Source of the DNA: Rheinheimera sp. MMS21-TC3
GTDB taxonomy: Bacteria > Pseudomonadota > Gammaproteobacteria > Enterobacterales > Alteromonadaceae
Direction of reading: 5' to 3'
Length of the DNA: 64,000 bases
Assembly (NCBI RefSeq): GCF_032229285.1
Contig: NZ_CP135084.1
Coordinates: 2,108,001-2,172,000 of the forward strand
Shown: one piece after another, positions 28,060 to 37,933 of the stretch
Position numbering within the stretch: the first letter of the stretch is position 1
How the letters are laid out: every line of letters starts with the position of its first letter
Translations under genes and position numbers: made by a program
Notes under the pieces: generated by a model
The model's database searches: none
What the model saw: only the letters and a program-made list of their open reading frames with translations
Told to the model about the DNA's origin: nothing

Positions 28060-31000
28060 CTAAGAAGCTGTTATCATTTTAACAGCATCATCCACATCCA
28101 CAGCTACTATGCGTGATACACCGGGCTCTTGCATGGTGACGCCCATTAATTGTGTTGCCATTTCCATAGCTATTTTATTGTGGCTAATATAAATAAATTG
28201 TACCGTTTCCGACATTTCTCGAACTAAATTACAAAACCGTCCAACGTTAGCATCGTCTAAAGGTGCATCCACCTCATCTAACATACAAAAAGGTGCAGGA
28301 TTTAGCTGAAAAATTGAAAACACTAATGATAAAGCGGTTAACGCTTTTTCACCACCCGATAATAAATGTATTGTACTATTTTTTTTACCCGGTGGCCGCG
28401 CCATAATACTGACACCCGTTTCCAGTAAGTCATCATCTGTTAAAGTTAAATAAGCACTACCGCCACCAAATACCTTAGGAAATAAACTTTTTAGACCCTC
28501 GTTTACTTGCTCAAAGGTCTGTTTAAACTTAGTGCGTGTTTCTTTGTCAATTTTACGAATAGCCGTTTCTAATGTTGTCATCGCAGCTTCTAAATCATCA
28601 TTTTGTGCATCTAGATAATGCTTACGCTCAGCTTGTTGTTCATACTCATCTATAGCTGCTAGGTTAATGGCCCCTAAACGTTGAATAGCATCGGTAGTTA
28701 AATCTAACTGACGCTGCCAAGATTCTTCATCAGCTTCAGCGCTTAACTCGGCCAATACCTGTTTTAGATTAGCGTTTTGTTGCGCTAATTGTTCCAACAT
28801 ACTATTAGCTCGCACTCGAAAACCTTCTGCTTCGACTCGGATGGTCTCTAAAGCCACTCGCTTTTGCTGTAACAACTGCTCTATACTCAACTGTCCTTGT
28901 TCAAGCTGACGTATCTGTTGGTCTAGCCCAGATACCTCCTCTTGTTGCTGGTGCATACTTTGTTCAGCTTGTTCTAGCTCAAGCAATGTTTGCTGCAATT
29001 GTTCTTGTAATAATAATTCTGGTTCATCATCTTGCTGCAACTTTAGCTTAAACTCAGACACTTGCTCATGCAACTGCTGTTGCTGCTGTTTAGCCCTTTG
29101 GATACTCAAACTAAGTGTTTGCTGCTGTTGCTGACTCATTTTACACTGCAACACTAATTGCTGTTGTTGTTGCCGTTTTTGTTCAAAGTAGGCTTTATGC
29201 TGCATTAGCTGCTGCTGATTATTCTGCTGCTGTGATATAAGCTCATCTTGTTGCTGTTGATGACTTAACAGCTGTTCTTGGCATAACTCAAGCTGTATAT
29301 GCTGTTCGGCAATTTGCTCTACAAGCATGGCTAAATTTAACCCTAATCTTTCTTTATTACTGATTAATTTAGCTTGTTGATTTTCTGCATATTGCAAGGC
29401 TTGCTCTGCTAACAATAGAGCCGTTTTCTGCTGCTGTATTTGCTGCTGTGCTATCGTTAATTGCGCTTGCTGCTGTCGCTGTGTTGCCTGCAATAATCCC
29501 AGGGCAGTTTGTTGCTCTAACTTAGTGGCATCAGCTTGTTTAAAATCTTGTTCAGCGGCCACTAACTCAGGCTTTACTGCTAATAAACGCTCAGAAATAT
29601 GCAAGTAATTATCTTGATCAGCACCTGCGTATAAGCCCCAATTAGTCCCTAGCCAGACCCCATCGGCACTAATGATAGACTGATCTATGCTTAACGAAGC
29701 CTGAAGCGCATAAGCGTCTGCTGCATTTTTAGCTAAAAAGATATTATCAAAGCTTTGCGGATAGACACCGCTAATAATAACACTGCTCAAACGATTGTCT
29801 GCTTCTGTGGCGGCTTCAATATCTGTAGTTGCACAAACAAAGCTAGTTTGAGTAGCTTGTTGTTGAGTTAGCCTCTCAGTAGTAATAGCATTGGCATGTT
29901 GTAGCTGACCAAGGGCCATAGTAACAGCTAAAGCCCAACCTGGTTTCACTTCAAGTTGGCGCAATAATTGTTGTTGCTGAGTATCTTGCTGCTGCTGGCG
30001 TTGACTAAGGCGCTGCTGTTCAAGTTGTAAACTTTGCAATCTAGTTTGTGCTTGTTGCAATTGCGACTTAATCTGCTCTAACTGCTTAACCTGCTGGGCT
30101 ACTTTTTGCTCAGTCGTTGTATATAAGGCTTGCTGTTGCTGATGGTTTTGCTCTGCACTACTTAGCTGATGTTGTTGTAGCCGGCACTCTTGCGCTAATG
30201 GGGCTATGGCTAACTGCGTAATTTCTTGTTCGATTTGTTGCTGCTGTTGGCTTAACTGCTGGTGTTGCTGTTGTTGGTTTTGCAACTGTAATTCAAGTTG
30301 CTGCTGTTTTTTTTGCAATTGAAACAGCTGCTGCTGCCACTGCTGATAAACTTGTTGTTGGCCTTGCTGTTGCTGCTCTAACACCGTGAGTTGCTGGGCT
30401 AATTCGTCTAATTGCGCCTCTAAGATAACTATCTCTGGTTGGTCATGTTCAATTTGCTTAGTAACTTCTTGATACTGCTCTTGCTCTGCTGCAATAAAAT
30501 GACTGCTTTGCTGCAAACTTTGTTCAGCTTGCTGTAATTGCTGGTTTAGCTGTTGCTGCTGTTGGCGCTGATGCAGTATTTGTTGCTCTAAGCGACTAAT
30601 AGTACTGCCCAGTTGATAAAATCGAGCTTGAAACTGGTCAAACTTTTGCCGTGCTTGCAAGTTTTGCTCTTTTAACTCTAATAGCTGTCGTTGCTCACCA
30701 CTTTGCTCTGCATGATATTTTTCTAATTCTGTTGTTTGCTGGCTAAGCTGTTTTTCTAATTGCTCTAAGCGACTATTATAACTAAGCCATTTAATGCTAG
30801 TTAGCTCTGCTTTTAGCTTGCGCTCTTGTGCTTTTAATTCCTTGTAGCGCTGTGCTGCCGTTGCTTGTCGCTTTAGCTTTTCAATATTTTTACCCAGCTC
30901 ATCACGAACATCACTTAAACGCTCTAGATTTTCTCGGGTGCGCTTGATCCGGTTTTCAGTATCACGACGACGCTCTTTATACTTTGATATGCCTGCGGCT

Positions 31001-31497
31001 TCTTCAATAAAAACCCGTAATTCTTGCGGTTTAGATTCAATTAAACGCGATATCATGCCTTGTTCTATAATGGCATAACTGCGCGGGCCTAAGCCGGTAC
31101 CTAAAAATATATCGGTTATATCACGACGGCGACATTTGGTGCCATTAAGATAGTAAGTTGACTGAGCATCACGACTAACAGTTCGTTTAACTGCAATTTC
31201 ACTGCGATCGGCTAAATTACCACTGATATAACCTTGGGTGTTTTCAAACAATAATTCGACAGAAGCTAATGAAACAGGCTTACGATGAGAGGAACCATTG
31301 AAAATAACGTCAGTCATGGCGTCACCGCGCAGGTTTTTAGCTGAACTTTCACCTAATACCCAACGAACGGCATCAATAACGTTTGATTTGCCGCAACCAT
31401 TAGGCCCAACTACAGCGGTCATTTGCTGCAAAAAAGGCACTGTAGTTAAGTCTACAAAAGACTTAAAGCCGGAAAGTTTTATATGTTTTAAGCGCAT
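28060..31497 (-). CDS. smc: Chromosome segregation protein SMC (Gln-rich coiled coil)
   Basis: Condensin ATPase that organises the chromosome. 1,145 aa. Walker A is GPNGCGKSNV near residue 32. The signature motif is LLSGGEKALTALSL and Walker B is FCMLDEVDAPLDDANV near the C-terminus. The hinge domain lies at about 515-635. The two coiled-coil arms are extraordinarily rich in glutamine, with runs such as QQQQQQLNQQLQQ, encoded by CAG/CAA triplets. The arms and hinge otherwise fit a complete SMC. Confidence 0.97.
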   Translation of the reverse strand: MRLKHIKLSGFKSFVDLTTVPFLQQMTAVVGPNGCGKSNVIDAVRWVLGESSAKNLRGDAMTDVIFNGSSHRKPVSLASVELLFENTQGYISGNLADRSEIAVKRTVSRDAQSTYYLNGTKCRRRDITDIFLGTGLGPRSYAIIEQGMISRLIESKPQELRVFIEEAAGISKYKERRRDTENRIKRTRENLERLSDVRDELGKNIEKLKRQATAAQRYKELKAQERKLKAELTSIKWLSYNSRLEQLEKQLSQQTTELEKYHAEQSGEQRQLLELKEQNLQARQKFDQFQARFYQLGSTISRLEQQILHQRQQQQQLNQQLQQAEQSLQQSSHFIAAEQEQYQEVTKQIEHDQPEIVILEAQLDELAQQLTVLEQQQQGQQQVYQQWQQQLFQLQKKQQQLELQLQNQQQQHQQLSQQQQQIEQEITQLAIAPLAQECRLQQHQLSSAEQNHQQQQALYTTTEQKVAQQVKQLEQIKSQLQQAQTRLQSLQLEQQRLSQRQQQQDTQQQQLLRQLEVKPGWALAVTMALGQLQHANAITTERLTQQQATQTSFVCATTDIEAATEADNRLSSVIISGVYPQSFDNIFLAKNAADAYALQASLSIDQSIISADGVWLGTNWGLYAGADQDNYLHISERLLAVKPELVAAEQDFKQADATKLEQQTALGLLQATQRQQQAQLTIAQQQIQQQKTALLLAEQALQYAENQQAKLISNKERLGLNLAMLVEQIAEQHIQLELCQEQLLSHQQQQDELISQQQNNQQQLMQHKAYFEQKRQQQQQLVLQCKMSQQQQQTLSLSIQRAKQQQQQLHEQVSEFKLKLQQDDEPELLLQEQLQQTLLELEQAEQSMHQQQEEVSGLDQQIRQLEQGQLSIEQLLQQKRVALETIRVEAEGFRVRANSMLEQLAQQNANLKQVLAELSAEADEESWQRQLDLTTDAIQRLGAINLAAIDEYEQQAERKHYLDAQNDDLEAAMTTLETAIRKIDKETRTKFKQTFEQVNEGLKSLFPKVFGGGSAYLTLTDDDLLETGVSIMARPPGKKNSTIHLLSGGEKALTALSLVFSIFQLNPAPFCMLDEVDAPLDDANVGRFCNLVREMSETVQFIYISHNKIAMEMATQLMGVTMQEPGVSRIVAVDVDDAVKMITAS

Positions 31498-31576
31498 TTG
31501 GGCTAAGCATAATAATTATTGTTCTGCCATCACAGCTAAATGTAGCAGATTGCTACAGTGACTACTATTAGTAAAG

Positions 31577-32203
31577 TTAATCATTTTTCTGATTTATCAG
31601 CACTTTACGCCGCCACTTCTGCGCTTTTTCTACCACTTTATGCTGAGTAGATATTTTACGGCTTTTATTTGGTAACACTATCACTGGGCGCGATACTATT
31701 AAGTTGTTGGGGTAGACAACTAATTCATTATTAACCGTTTTTAAAACTGTACTAAATAAGTTGATCTCAACAATACGTCCGTCGATATAATTCGCACCGT
31801 CGACAACTCGCACTTCTGCACCTTGGGAATAGGCTTTATGACCTAATAAAATAAAGAATGCCGTTATATTACTCAGTAACGACCAACTAGCAAATAAAGC
31901 TACGCCAACAATAGCGATTACCGACGAAGCTAATACCAGTAAGCCCCGAACGTCTAAGCCCCAAATCACACTTAAGACAATAATGAGCACTATAACTAAT
32001 AAGATGTGCATCACTACAACTGCACGCTTATTCATGTCATCTTTAAGCCGACTATGCGCTATCAGCTTATATAACACCGGCAATAAGCGGCGACTAAACA
32101 CAAAATACAAGCCTATCGACAACAAACTAAACAAAAATTGAATAGTCGTTGGGCTGAAATGCTGAGTTATTTGTTTTATCGATTCAACAAGCGACACTGT
32201 CAC
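31577..32203 (-). CDS. MscS-like mechanosensitive channel, short form
   Basis: 208 aa. Three hydrophobic helices end in a pore-type helix (GVALFASWSLLSNITAFFILL), followed by the beta domain (AEVRVVDGANYIDGRIVEINLFSTVLKTVNNELVVYPNNLIVSRPVI). This is the MscS core. The usual C-terminal alpha/beta domain is replaced by a short basic tail (KSRKISTQHKVVEKAQKWRRK). It probably contributes to osmotic adaptation. It is the last gene of a minus-strand cluster with ycgN. Confidence 0.82.
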   Translation of the reverse strand: MTVSLVESIKQITQHFSPTTIQFLFSLLSIGLYFVFSRRLLPVLYKLIAHSRLKDDMNKRAVVVMHILLVIVLIIVLSVIWGLDVRGLLVLASSVIAIVGVALFASWSLLSNITAFFILLGHKAYSQGAEVRVVDGANYIDGRIVEINLFSTVLKTVNNELVVYPNNLIVSRPVIVLPNKSRKISTQHKVVEKAQKWRRKVLINQKND

Positions 32204-32217
32204 CTCGGTAGCTAAGA

Positions 32218-32712
32218 CTAATCTAAATCGTTAAGTGGCCAAAGTACTATATAGTCTTCAAAGTCATCCATATCGACTTGTAACTCGCTAATGCTTTTAT
32301 TTCGCACCGACATTTGCTTTTTGTGCATTAAGCTTTTTTTACCGCCATTTAACAAAGGATGCCAATGCGGTAACCCTCGGCCTTCGTGTAAACGGCGATA
32401 GGCACAACTAGTTGGCATAAAGAAAATATCTTTTAAATTATCTTTGGTCAAAGCAATGCAATCTGGCACTAACTGTGTACGCCTAGCGTATTCGGTGCAT
32501 TCACAAGCATGGCTATTTAAATAGCGACAAGCAATGTTAGTAAAGTGTACTTGCTCATTAGCGTGCAACACTGCTGTTGGCCCTGCAGTTTCATCATCTT
32601 CTATAAACTTATTTAGGCAACATTTGCCACAGCCGTCACATAAGGCTTCCCATTCTTCGCTATTCATTTCAGACAGCGACTTACGTTCCCAAAATTTTTC
32701 AGCTAACGCCAT
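32218..32712 (-). CDS. ycgN: YcgN family cysteine-cluster protein (UPF0260)
   Basis: 164 aa, with the Fe/Zn-type cysteine set CDGCGKCC near residue 27, CRYLNSHACECTEY near 63-75, and further Cys at CIAL and CAYRRL, shared with the YkgJ/UPF0260 family. The cluster probably binds metal; the biological role is unknown. It starts two bases after the ycgM stop. The ycgL-ycgM-ycgN neighbourhood beside minCDE is the same as in E. coli. Confidence 0.9.
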   Translation of the reverse strand: MALAEKFWERKSLSEMNSEEWEALCDGCGKCCLNKFIEDDETAGPTAVLHANEQVHFTNIACRYLNSHACECTEYARRTQLVPDCIALTKDNLKDIFFMPTSCAYRRLHEGRGLPHWHPLLNGGKKSLMHKKQMSVRNKSISELQVDMDDFEDYIVLWPLNDLD

Positions 32713-32714
32713 CT

Positions 32715-33392
32715 TTAATTTACCTGTGATTGTAGAGTAAAAAAATTATCGAACTGTACTTCTAATTGATCACCACTATGCAAAGGACCTACGCCGGCAG
32801 GTGTGCCTGTAAGCACTATATCACCTGGCAACAAGGTGAAGTGCTGTGACATTTCGCTTATTACAGTCGTTATACTGCGGATCATATGGCGAGCATCGCC
32901 GCTTTGTCTAACCTGACCATTCACTTTTAAAGCAAACTTAAGTTGCTGAGGCTGACTAATCTTGTTACTGGCGATAAAGCCCGCTACAGGACAAGCATTA
33001 TCAAAACCTTTAGCTAGCTCCCAAGGCCTTCCCTGCTGCTTTAATGCTGCTTGACGATCACGCAAGGTTAAATCTAAAGCTAAGCTGTAGCCCCAAATAG
33101 CCGCTGCAACTTGGTGCGAATTGGCATTTTTCAGCTCAGATTTAATTAAAACAGCAACTTCAATCTCATTATGCACGGCGCCCTGATTGTGCGGAATGCT
33201 GATATAAGGCGTCATGGCACAAATAGCGGTACTGGGTTTAATAAAGAATAATGCCTCTGGCGCAGTAATACTATTCATCTCAGCAATATGATCTTGATAA
33301 TTCTGGCCAATACAAACTGCTTTACCTACTGGCAAATCAATAAAGTTTCCATCATGTTGCAGATGTTGATACTTATGCATTTTTGGCAGCAC
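32715..33392 (-). CDS. ycgM: Fumarylacetoacetate hydrolase family protein YcgM
   Basis: 225 aa, FAH-fold metal-dependent hydrolase/decarboxylase. HNEIEVAVLIKSE holds two acidic metal ligands, and LALDLTLRDRQAALKQQGRPWELAKGFD and GDIVLTGTPAGVGPL are family signatures. Probably an acylpyruvase-type activity. The start is a GTG overlapping the transglycosylase stop, with AAGGA 9 bases upstream. An ATG four codons later (33380) lacks a ribosome binding site, although it would match E. coli YcgM length better. Confidence 0.88.
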   Translation of the reverse strand: MLPKMHKYQHLQHDGNFIDLPVGKAVCIGQNYQDHIAEMNSITAPEALFFIKPSTAICAMTPYISIPHNQGAVHNEIEVAVLIKSELKNANSHQVAAAIWGYSLALDLTLRDRQAALKQQGRPWELAKGFDNACPVAGFIASNKISQPQQLKFALKVNGQVRQSGDARHMIRSITTVISEMSQHFTLLPGDIVLTGTPAGVGPLHSGDQLEVQFDNFFTLQSQVN

Positions 33393-34444
33393 TAGCTGGC
33401 ATCCTTAGCTACTATTAAGTCAGCTAAATAACCAACGCTAGTGACAAAATAGTAAGATTTATTCCAGTGCATTAATACCTTGTAATTCTCATAAGCTAAA
33501 TAAGCTTGACCATTTTCACCATCAGGAAATATAAGCGCAGCATTAATGTCTCGCTGTGGTAGGTCAGCACCATTGATCCGTTTAACGCCTAAGGCATGCC
33601 ATTGGCTTAAGCTACGCTCTGATTGTTGCCACCTTTTTAACCATTCACCACGTTGTAAGCTACCCTTAGCAATAGCATGCGCAGGATCAAAACCGTCAGG
33701 TAGCAATACTCTGCGGCCCCAAGTTTTATCATTATCCCAACCTTGCTGCTTTAAATAATTAGCTATAGATGCAAAAACATCCAATTGATTAGTCCAAATA
33801 TCCATTTTACCATCGCCATCGCCATCTTGGGCATAGGCCATAAATGAACTTGGCATAAATTGACTTTGCCCCATAGCACCCGCCCAAGAGCCTTTCATAT
33901 CAGCAAAGCTAATATGACCCGCGGCTAAAATATCTAAAGCATGAAAAAATTCTTTTTTGAAAAAAGCTTCACGTCGCCCCTCATAAGCCAAGGTAGCAAG
34001 CGCCGATGGCACTGAGTAATTTCCCATAAAGCGGCCAAAACTACTCTCTAAGCCCCAAAGTGCAACAATAAATCGAGGCTGCACACCGTATTTATTACCA
34101 ATTTTAGTTAATTCTGGTAAATATTTTACATAGCGCTCTTTTGCCATAGATATACGGATTTCACTTACCCGTTTAGGTAAATAGGTATCTAGGGTTTCAA
34201 CAAATTCTGGCTGACTTTTATCCGCTGACACAACCCGCTCATGAAAGGTTAGTGAACTAAAGACCTGCTCTAGCAAATCGTTGCTATATCCCTTCGCTTT
34301 GGCTTCAGCTTTTAATGCTTGGCTATAGTCACTAAAGCTAGGCTTTACTTCATCTGCCAGCACTGAGCCACTAAGTAATACAGCAGCGCCAACTGCTGCT
34401 GTGATAAATTGAGTTACTGCAACTGAAAATTTTATTCTAAACAT
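33392..34444 (-). CDS. Lytic murein transglycosylase, MltB family
   Basis: Periplasmic enzyme cutting peptidoglycan glycan strands with 1,6-anhydro product formation. 350 aa from MFRIKFSV, with a signal peptide cleaved near VLA-DE. The catalytic Glu is in ALWGLESSFGRFMG near residue 128. The MltB-type signatures SWAGAMGQSQFMPSSF and DGDGDGKMDIW (a Ca2+-binding-like loop) are present. No lipobox, so it is soluble periplasmic rather than a lipoprotein. The ATG at 34444 has AGGAA upstream; a longer frame to 34534 overlaps ycgL and is rejected. Confidence 0.92.
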   Translation of the reverse strand: MFRIKFSVAVTQFITAAVGAAVLLSGSVLADEVKPSFSDYSQALKAEAKAKGYSNDLLEQVFSSLTFHERVVSADKSQPEFVETLDTYLPKRVSEIRISMAKERYVKYLPELTKIGNKYGVQPRFIVALWGLESSFGRFMGNYSVPSALATLAYEGRREAFFKKEFFHALDILAAGHISFADMKGSWAGAMGQSQFMPSSFMAYAQDGDGDGKMDIWTNQLDVFASIANYLKQQGWDNDKTWGRRVLLPDGFDPAHAIAKGSLQRGEWLKRWQQSERSLSQWHALGVKRINGADLPQRDINAALIFPDGENGQAYLAYENYKVLMHWNKSYYFVTSVGYLADLIVAKDAS

Positions 34445-34484
34445 ACTTATTCCTAATAACAGTGGCTTGACAGAGATTTTAAAG

Positions 34485-34763
34485 TCATTGCTTTGTGAGT
34501 TGTTGCGCTTTGTGCTTGGTAAGTAAACTTTCAACCGGTGGCGGTATTTGTAAATAAAAGCCTTGGCTTTGTAGCTGTTGCTTTACTTTGCTTAAATCCG
34601 CCAATGCTAAATGTTGCCTGGAGGCCAAGTTAATAATGGTTACTAATTGAGGTGGACCAAAGCTATTAAGTAAGGCTTCAGGCACTGCACTAAAGTCATC
34701 GCGTCGCTCTACATAAAGATAAGTTTGCTCTTTTTTCAGACTTTTATATACCGCACATAACAT
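34485..34763 (-). CDS. ycgL: YcgL domain protein
   Basis: 92 aa, UPF0745/YcgL family of unknown function. MLCAVYKSLKKEQTYLYVERRDDFSAVPEALL aligns with E. coli YcgL from its internal Met. LQSQGFYLQIPPPVESLL is the conserved C-terminal part. Start chosen at 34763 by that alignment. It is divergent from minC, as in many gammaproteobacteria. Confidence 0.9.
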   Translation of the reverse strand: MLCAVYKSLKKEQTYLYVERRDDFSAVPEALLNSFGPPQLVTIINLASRQHLALADLSKVKQQLQSQGFYLQIPPPVESLLTKHKAQQLTKQ

Positions 34764-34869
34764 AGAATAAAACCACGCTCTAACCTTGCTTAACAAAGGC
34801 CTAAACTATAACATGAACCCTCAATATTGCGTACCCGCAACTCAGCGGCAACGTAAATAAATACTAAGG

Positions 34870-34897
34870 TTTCATGCTAATGGAACTTTCATATAAT
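34870..34897 (+). promoter_or_regulatory. Candidate minC promoter
   Basis: A consensus -10 TATAAT (34892-34897) lies 16 bases from a weak -35 TTTCAT (34870-34875), 23 bases ahead of the minC ATG. Confidence 0.5.
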
Positions 34898-34919
34898 AAA
34901 AAGTGCGCTAAGAACCGTT

Positions 34920-35615
34920 ATGTCAGATCAATTGTTGGAATTAAAAGGTAGCTTATTCCCTTTATCAGTACTTTCTTGTAAAGGACTGTCTATCAGCTCT
35001 TTACAACAACAGTTAAGCCAAAAGCTAGCTCAAGCTCCCGCTTTTTTTTATCAAGCACCTATCATACTTAACCTAACAGACTGCCAGCAAGTACCAGATT
35101 TCAATGCGATTAAACAGCTTTTTTCTGAGTTAAAGTTGGTTTTAGTGGGGGTATGTGGCGCCAATACTGAATTAAAGCAATTAGCACAGCAAGCTGGATT
35201 AGCAGCGTTACAGCTAGGTAAAGAGACTAAGTCGAATGCGACTAAGCCTATAGAGTCAGTCACTGAAACTGTAGTGAATATTCCTATGGATAGTAAAATA
35301 GTTGAACAGGCAGTGCGTTCTGGCCAACAAATTTATGCCAAAGGCACAGATTTAATTATTAAAGGCACTGTTGGTGCCGGTGCTGAAGTTATTGCTGATG
35401 GTAATATTCATATTTATGGTACTTTACGTGGCAAAGCTATTGCCGGCGCTGCTGGTGATAACAGCAAACGAATTTATTGTTACAACTTACAAGCTGAGCT
35501 TATCTCTATAGCGGGTAATTACTGGCTAAGCGAAAGCTTGCAAGGCGAATTTTGGGGCAAGCCGTCATGCATAAAACTGCAAGACGACCAGCTAGTATTA
35601 GCAGAATTAGTATAA
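34920..35615 (+). CDS. minC: Septum site-determining protein MinC
   Basis: Division inhibitor that blocks FtsZ assembly away from midcell. 231 aa. The N-terminal FtsZ-acting domain (LELKGSLFPLSVL...) is joined by a short polar linker to the C-terminal beta-helix domain (SGQQIYAKGTDLIIKGTVGAGAEVIADGNIHIYGTLRGKA), which binds MinD and dimerises. First gene of minCDE. Confidence 0.97.
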   Translation: MSDQLLELKGSLFPLSVLSCKGLSISSLQQQLSQKLAQAPAFFYQAPIILNLTDCQQVPDFNAIKQLFSELKLVLVGVCGANTELKQLAQQAGLAALQLGKETKSNATKPIESVTETVVNIPMDSKIVEQAVRSGQQIYAKGTDLIIKGTVGAGAEVIADGNIHIYGTLRGKAIAGAAGDNSKRIYCYNLQAELISIAGNYWLSESLQGEFWGKPSCIKLQDDQLVLAELV

Positions 35616-35625
35616 GGATTAAACT

Positions 35626-36435
35626 ATGGCAAAAATCATAGTCGTAACGTCAGGAAAAGGCGGAGTTGGCAAAACCACCTCTAGTGCAGCTATAGGTACT
35701 GGCTTAGCACTTAAAGGTAAAAAGACCGTCATTGTTGACTTTGACATTGGTTTACGAAATTTAGATTTAATTATGGGCTGCGAACGTCGAGTTGTTTACG
35801 ACTTTGTAAACGTAATTAATGGCGACTCTAATTTAAAGCAGACTCTAATAAAAGATAAACGCTGCGATAATTTATTTATATTACCCGCGTCACAAACCCG
35901 CGATAAAGATGCCTTAACTAAAGAAGGTGTGGAGCGAGTTTTAGATGAATTAGCCAAAGACTTTGACTTTATTATTTGCGATTCACCTGCAGGTATTGAA
36001 GCAGGAGCCATGATGGCGCTGTATTTTGCTGACGAAGCTATAGTTGTCACTAACCCAGAAGTATCATCTGTACGTGATTCAGATCGTATTTTAGGTATGT
36101 TATCTAGCAAGTCTCGTCGTGCTGAAAACAACCAAGATTCTATTAAAGAACATTTACTACTTACTCGCTATAACCCTGAGCGGGTTGAAAAAGGTGAGAT
36201 GTTAAGCGTAGAAGATGTTAAAGAAATTCTTTCAATTGACCTCCTTGGTGTTATCCCTGAATCGCAAGCTGTACTTAATGCTTCTAACTCTGGACAACCG
36301 GTGATTTTAGATACCGAAAGCGATGCTGGCCAAGCATATTTAGATACAGTTAATCGCTTACTTGGTGAAGCCGTTCCTTTTCGCTTTATCAATGTTGAAA
36401 AGAAAGGCTTGTTAAAACGGATTTTCGGAGGCTAA
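35626..36435 (+). CDS. minD: Septum site-determining ATPase MinD
   Basis: ParA-family ATPase that recruits MinC to the membrane and oscillates with MinE. 269 aa. The deviant Walker A is GKGGVGKTTSSAA at residue 10; switch segments are DFDIGLRNLDLIMG and CDSPAGIEAGAM. The C-terminal membrane-targeting helix is KKGLLKRIFGG. The spacing of 10 bases to minC and 3 bases to minE indicates one operon. Confidence 0.99.
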   Translation: MAKIIVVTSGKGGVGKTTSSAAIGTGLALKGKKTVIVDFDIGLRNLDLIMGCERRVVYDFVNVINGDSNLKQTLIKDKRCDNLFILPASQTRDKDALTKEGVERVLDELAKDFDFIICDSPAGIEAGAMMALYFADEAIVVTNPEVSSVRDSDRILGMLSSKSRRAENNQDSIKEHLLLTRYNPERVEKGEMLSVEDVKEILSIDLLGVIPESQAVLNASNSGQPVILDTESDAGQAYLDTVNRLLGEAVPFRFINVEKKGLLKRIFGG

Positions 36436-36438
36436 TTA

Positions 36439-36699
36439 ATGTCATTACTGGATTATTTTCGCTCATCAAAAAAGCGAACTGCAAATACAGCAAAAGAGCG
36501 ACTACAAATTATCGTTGCCCATGAACGTAGAAAGCGAAACAGCCCAGACTATTTACCGCAATTAGAACGCGATATTTTAGAGGTTATTCGTAAATATGTG
36601 GATATTTCACCAGAACAAATTGCGGTGACTTTAGAGCAACGCGATAATGAATTATCGGTATTAGAATTAAACGTCACCTTCCCTGACGAAAAAAACTAA
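36439..36699 (+). CDS. minE: Cell division topological specificity factor MinE
   Basis: 86 aa. The N-terminal membrane/MinD-binding part ([31 protein letters not shown]) and the C-terminal dimer domain ([19 protein letters not shown]) are complete. It stimulates MinD ATPase and sets the oscillation. Last gene of the operon. Confidence 0.98.
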   Translation: MSLLDYFRSSKKRTANTAKERLQIIVAHERRKRNSPDYLPQLERDILEVIRKYVDISPEQIAVTLEQRDNELSVLELNVTFPDEKN

Positions 36700-36731
36700 T
36701 AGCGCTAACTTATACTAATATTCTCTAATAC

Positions 36732-36762
36732 AAAAAAACCTCGCTTTTAGCGAGGTTTTTTT
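36732..36762. terminator. Bidirectional terminator between minE and rnd
   Basis: A stem CCTCGCT / AGCGAGG with a 3-base loop is extended by seven A on the left and seven T on the right, so it works in both directions. Its right edge overlaps the rnd stop codon (36761-36763). Confidence 0.92.
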
Positions 36763-37900
36763 ATGCTTGTGTTGCTATATGCTTAGGTATCTTAATATAA
36801 GGTAGTAATAGCTCTTTACGCCATCCTTGACAATACTCAGGTAGAGGTAAAGCCATACGCTGCTGATCTGATACCCGCCAACACCAGTTAACAAACTCGT
36901 TAAGTTGACGCTTAACAGATAAAAACTCCGCTGGCAGTTGCTGTTCTGTTGCTACCTGTTTAACAACAGCGCTTAATGCAGCCACCTCTTGCTTATAACC
37001 AATAAAATCTTCTTGATGATAAAAGCGCTGTGGGCATTCTTCTTGCGGTAAAGCTTTAGCCTGCTCAATAAGCTGGATGACTGTTTGGCCATGGCGACGC
37101 GCATCTCGGCTTGGTATATCAGGAATATTCAATAAACTTTCTACTGTACTTGGCCGACGCTTTGCCAATTCAAACAGCTGAGCATCTTTTAAGACTAAGC
37201 CTAAGGCTAAATCTTTTTGTTGCGCATACTGATAACGCCAGCTTACTAGTTCACGTAATACAGCAAGCTCTCTTGGTGTCAGTAACCAACTGTTTTTAAC
37301 TTCTAAATACTTAAACTCCGGTGCCAGTTTTTGCTCTTTACGCTGCATTAACTGCTCACCTTCTGCCAATAACAACTTAAATTGTTCAGTACTAAGTTCT
37401 TGTTGTAACGCCTGATAAAGTGGATATAAAAACAGCACATCATTAGCAGCATAATTTAATTGTTTTTCAGCTAAAGGTCTTGCTAACCAGTCAGTGCGAG
37501 TTTCACTTTTATCTAATTGTTGAGCGGTAATACGTTCAACTAAATTAGCAAAACCAACACTAGTTCCCCAACCTAATAACTGTGCTGCGATTTGGCTATC
37601 AAAGAGTGGCGATATTATTTCAATGCCTATAGTCGCAAAGGCTTCAATATCTTCATTACAGGAATGTAATATCTTTACCATGCTAGTATTAGCGAAGACC
37701 GCTTTTAGGGGCTGCCAATCTGAAATGGCCAAAGGGTCAATTAAGGCTAAATGCTCGCCATCAAATAACTGAATTAAACCTAGTTTTGGATACAAAGTAC
37801 TTTGACGAATAAACTCGGTATCAACCGCAAGCAAGGCACTTGCTGCAATACGCTGGCAATAACTTGCCAGCGCTGCATCATCGGATATTAATGGGATCAT
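36761..37900 (-). CDS. rnd: Ribonuclease D
   Basis: 3'-5' exoribonuclease maturing tRNA and other stable RNA 3' ends. 379 aa. DEDD motifs: VDTEFIRQ (Exo I, residue 24), HSCNEDIEAF (Exo II), and YAANDVLFLYPLYQ (Exo III). Two C-terminal HRDC domains follow (LLTPRELAVLRELVSWRYQYA and the later helical part). It is convergent with minE and lies downstream of fadD. Confidence 0.95.
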   Translation of the reverse strand: MIPLISDDAALASYCQRIAASALLAVDTEFIRQSTLYPKLGLIQLFDGEHLALIDPLAISDWQPLKAVFANTSMVKILHSCNEDIEAFATIGIEIISPLFDSQIAAQLLGWGTSVGFANLVERITAQQLDKSETRTDWLARPLAEKQLNYAANDVLFLYPLYQALQQELSTEQFKLLLAEGEQLMQRKEQKLAPEFKYLEVKNSWLLTPRELAVLRELVSWRYQYAQQKDLALGLVLKDAQLFELAKRRPSTVESLLNIPDIPSRDARRHGQTVIQLIEQAKALPQEECPQRFYHQEDFIGYKQEVAALSAVVKQVATEQQLPAEFLSVKRQLNEFVNWCWRVSDQQRMALPLPEYCQGWRKELLLPYIKIPKHIATQA

Positions 37901-37933
37901 CTACAACCTAATATGACATCGTTTACGCTAAGA

